Origin: Phycisphaerae bacterium
GTDB taxonomy: Bacteria; Planctomycetota; Phycisphaerae; UBA1845
DNA: 14,905 nucleotides
Assembly: GCA_028277545.1 (NCBI GenBank)
Contig: JANQGB010001456.1
Location: 1-14,905, forward strand
Reading direction: 5' to 3'
Made by a program: the position numbers and the translations under genes. The notes under the pieces were generated by a model. That model made no database searches. It saw only the letters and a list, made by a program, of their open reading frames with translations, and had not been told where the DNA came from. Below, piece after piece: positions 12,325 through 14,905 of this stretch. Positions within the stretch are counted from its first letter, which is position 1. Each line of letters starts with the position of its first letter.

Positions 12325-14905
12325 CTACGGCTTGGTGTCGCGATTCTGCACCTTCTCCAGCTCCGCGGTGATCTCGGCGGCATACTCTTCATAGAAGCCC
12401 GGCTTGACCAGCTTCTGGGCCTGGACCAGTAGATCCTCCGCCTGCGGGAACTTGCCGAGCAGACGATGCGCTGCCGCCTGGTGCACGTAGGCGGGCACAT
12501 AGTCGGTGTTCTGATCCAGGATGCTGGACAGCACAGCTATCGCGTCCTGTCCCCGGCCGAGTTTCAGGTAGACGGTACCCAGCGTGTCCAGCACGGCTGG
12601 TTCCTGAGTCAAGGCGGCAGCCTTCTGGGCATAGGGCAGAGCCGCCTCGGGTTGGTCGAGCTTATCGCCGAGTATGTAGGCCAGGTTATTCAACGCCTGC
12701 CACTGCGTCGGCTCGCGGGTCAACAGGTCTTCGTAGAAGCGCCGAGAGTCTTCGAAGTTGCCTGCCTGCCCGGCAACGATGCCTGCCAGCATGGTCAGTT
12801 CGGCTTTCTCGGTATCGACGGTGGCTGTAGCCAGTAACTCCTCGATAATGGAACTGGCCTCGGAGTACGATTGGCTCAACTGCAGCGCCGCAGCGATCAT
12901 CAAGCGGCTGAAGCGCCGTTGGCTCTCATCCGCCGGCGGCTCGCGCAACAACTCCAGAGCTCGGTCCTGGCCGACCGCCGCGATCGCGTCCTGGGCGACC
13001 TGCCCAGCAAAGGAAACTGACAGGGCCGGCAGGCGGGCCGCTGCCTCGCGCCAGTGGACGATCGCTTCTTCGGCCCGCCCCGCGTTGGCCAGCAGGCTCG
13101 CGTAAGCCCCGGTGACGCCAGGGATACGGCGCTCCTGCGGCACAGCGTTCTCGTAGAACGCGATACCCCGCTCATGAGCCTCGCACTGGGCACAGCCCTG
13201 GAGGAAGCGGGCTACCATATCCGGGCGAAATCCGCTGAGTTGGGCAGCCCGGTCCAGGTGCTGGAGCGCTTCGGCACACTCGTCGCCGCGCCGGTTCTCC
13301 TCGTCGCGTTGGCGGGCCAGAGCGATAGCCCCGCGCACCTGGAACCAGAACGGCGACTGCGGATAGCGATTGCTCATCCGAATGGCGATTTCGTTGGCCT
13401 CGTCGTAGTGCTGCTTCTCGAGCCGCAGGTTGATGAGCGACTGGGCGATCGTCTGGTTATTGGGGTTCTGTTCGAGAAGCGATTCCAACTCGCTAAAAGC
13501 GAGGCCCGGCTGCCCGGTCAGATCGTAGGCCCGGGCCAGCATCCTGCGCGGCTCGAGGTCGAAGGCGTCGGGATGGTTGGCACGAAGGTCCACCAGGTCC
13601 ATTATGGCCGGATTCCACCTGCCTTGCCCGGCGTAGCATCTCGCCCGGCGATAGAGTCCTTGAGCGTCCTTCGGGAGATTCTCCAGGTAGAGGCTCAGCA
13701 GCTCAATGGCCTTGTCGAGGTCGCCGCGCTGCCGTTCAGTCTCGGCTCGCAGCAGCAAGGCGGTGTTAACGCTGCCATCGACGCTCTCGAGCCTGTCGGT
13801 AAGTTCGGACGCCCGGTCAAGTTGACGCAACTTGATCAGACACTCGATCTGCTGTGCTCTGATGCGCGGGGTCTCGAAGTGCTTCTCGGCCTCCGCCTTG
13901 GCGATGGCCTCGGTCAGCCACTCCAGGGCGACATCCGGACGATTGGCCTTGGTGTAGAAGTTGCCGACCGCAACACAGGCCGGCAAGGTGCGTTCGATGT
14001 CCGCGGCGGCCAGGTAGGCCGTCTCCGCCTGCCTGGGGTCCCCGATCAGCATGTAGTAGTCGCCCAACTGCAATTGGGCGGTGATCTTCTCATCGTTCTC
14101 CGTTCTGGAGGCGAGGGCTTGCTGGAGGATCTCCAAACCTCTGGCTGGTTCGTCGTGTTGCTGGTAGAAGGACGCCACCTGCCAGATAACTCGCGGCTCG
14201 TCAGGCGCCAGCCGGAGGACATCATCGAGACAACGCTTGGCTGCTTCGATCTGATTGATATCTTCGTGGGCGTACAAGCCAGCCAACCGAAGGATGTTCT
14301 GGTAATCGTCAGGTTTCTCCTCGCGGGTCTTGAGTCGCCGCTCGATTCCCGTGGCCGGGTCATCTACCTCAGTGACGCGCTGTTCGTACAGCTTGACCCA
14401 CGGGTCATTGGGGATCAGCTCGAAGCAAGGCCTGATGTACTTCAGGAACATCTGGTCGTCGCGGCGGACCTCGGCGAGCATGGCCAGCCCCTTGTAGGCC
14501 TGCCCGTTGGTGGGGTTGATATCGATGGCCCGCTCGAACGCCTCCCGGGCCTGGTCATTCTGCCGTAAATCGAGGTGGGCTTGGGCGAGGAAGATCAGCG
14601 TCATACTGTTGCGCGGCTGCATCTCCAGGGCTCGACGGAACGACTCCGCCGCCTGGGCGGGCTGTTTCTGCAACAACTGCAAGCGACCGTAGAAGGTCAG
14701 GCCCTCGACACCGTCGATGTTTCGCTTATTGGCTTCGGCGGCAATTGCCTCGGCCTTGGCCCAGTCGGCCTGGTCCTCGCTTTCGTTGGCCCGGCGGAAG
14801 CTGAGGACGAACCGCTGGTCCAAAATGGTGCGGGCAGCACGCTCGCCTTGGCGGCGCGCCAACTCGCGTGCCGCGTCGGTGGCCAGCTCGTCGAGCAAGC
14901 GCCCC
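12325..14905 (-). CDS. Large TPR-repeat protein, 5' end beyond the window
   Basis: The frame is open to the right edge (about 860 residues visible) and closes with TAG at 12325, so the N-terminus and any signal peptide are missing. The TTG near 14898 is not a convincing start. The protein is a nearly continuous array of tetratricopeptide helices from about residue 45 of the visible part to its end, with recognisable units such as AQAAESFRRALEMQP, QAREAFERAIDINP and EAALPYAQKAAAL. A late NNLAYILGD plus LDTLGTVYLKLGRGQDA pair resembles the C-terminal TPR block of long envelope-linked TPR proteins, including the PrsT type. It probably acts as a protein-interaction scaffold; partner and location are unknown. 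The last ~25 residues form a charged helix. Confidence 0.88.
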   Translation of the reverse strand, partial: GRLLDELATDAARELARRQGERAARTILDQRFVLSFRRANESEDQADWAKAEAIAAEANKRNIDGVEGLTFYGRLQLLQKQPAQAAESFRRALEMQPRNSMTLIFLAQAHLDLRQNDQAREAFERAIDINPTNGQAYKGLAMLAEVRRDDQMFLKYIRPCFELIPNDPWVKLYEQRVTEVDDPATGIERRLKTREEKPDDYQNILRLAGLYAHEDINQIEAAKRCLDDVLRLAPDEPRVIWQVASFYQQHDEPARGLEILQQALASRTENDEKITAQLQLGDYYMLIGDPRQAETAYLAAADIERTLPACVAVGNFYTKANRPDVALEWLTEAIAKAEAEKHFETPRIRAQQIECLIKLRQLDRASELTDRLESVDGSVNTALLLRAETERQRGDLDKAIELLSLYLENLPKDAQGLYRRARCYAGQGRWNPAIMDLVDLRANHPDAFDLEPRRMLARAYDLTGQPGLAFSELESLLEQNPNNQTIAQSLINLRLEKQHYDEANEIAIRMSNRYPQSPFWFQVRGAIALARQRDEENRRGDECAEALQHLDRAAQLSGFRPDMVARFLQGCAQCEAHERGIAFYENAVPQERRIPGVTGAYASLLANAGRAEEAIVHWREAAARLPALSVSFAGQVAQDAIAAVGQDRALELLREPPADESQRRFSRLMIAAALQLSQSYSEASSIIEELLATATVDTEKAELTMLAGIVAGQAGNFEDSRRFYEDLLTREPTQWQALNNLAYILGDKLDQPEAALPYAQKAAALTQEPAVLDTLGTVYLKLGRGQDAIAVLSSILDQNTDYVPAYVHQAAAHRLLGKFPQAEDLLVQAQKLVKPGFYEEYAAEITAELEKVQNRDTKP

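Noticed and set aside
13054..14568. 504-residue plus-strand open frame
   Set aside because: It is antisense to the TPR gene, with no recognisable motif.
1..14905. Search for CRISPR, tRNA, rRNA, IS elements, prophage, toxin-antitoxin or defence clusters
   Set aside because: No regularly spaced repeats, cloverleaf, transposase or integrase motifs, or paired small genes were seen.

Overview
The window looks like a chromosomal segment from a G+C-rich, Gram-negative-type bacterium, most probably a member of the Planctomycetota (Phycisphaerae or a related class). This rests on three things. A large secreted protein has 'GACC' cysteine repeats followed by a two-EF-hand dockerin-like tail, an architecture common in that group. 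There are several planctomycete-style 'xGC' lipoprotein signals. A Kdo activation gene (kdsB) indicates an LPS-type outer envelope. The lineage call is inference; no rRNA or tRNA lies in the window.

Layout. 26-2111 (minus): guaB (IMP dehydrogenase), whose 3' end overlaps a downstream small envelope protein of unknown function. 2210-3154 (plus): a lipoprotein of unknown function, divergent from guaB and possibly leaderless. 3155-3271: a hairpin-bearing gap between convergent genes. 3272-5822 (minus): a kdsB-pyrG operon with an 11-base overlap, behind a near-consensus sigma70-type promoter. 5823-6085: divergent intergenic region with nested inverted repeats over a possible promoter. 6086-6694 (plus): a small secreted protein with an N-terminal lipobox-like site and a C-terminal Cys/hydrophobic/basic sorting-like tail. 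6722-7333 (minus): a LOG-family nucleoside-monophosphate phosphoribohydrolase, best started at an internal GTG. 7334-7808: the only long non-coding stretch (475 bases), with an AT-rich island. 7809-9842 (plus): the large Cys-repeat/dockerin-like secreted protein, followed by a strong hairpin terminator. 9956-12234 (minus): two tandem CNNM/CorC-type membrane proteins, translationally coupled. 12325-14905 (minus): a long TPR-repeat protein whose 5' end lies outside the window.

How the genes fit together. Nucleotide metabolism recurs: GuaB makes XMP for GTP, PyrG makes CTP, KdsB consumes CTP to make CMP-Kdo, and the LOG protein probably hydrolyses nucleoside monophosphates. The other genes are envelope-associated: lipoproteins, a surface protein and the CNNM/CorC pair. 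I found no CRISPR array, transposase, integrase, toxin-antitoxin pair, defence cluster or biosynthetic cluster, and no convincing undescribed multi-gene system. The most interesting items are the C-terminal sorting-like tail at 6086-6694, the divergent pyrG, the Cys-repeat surface protein and the candidate regulatory structure at 5977-6051.
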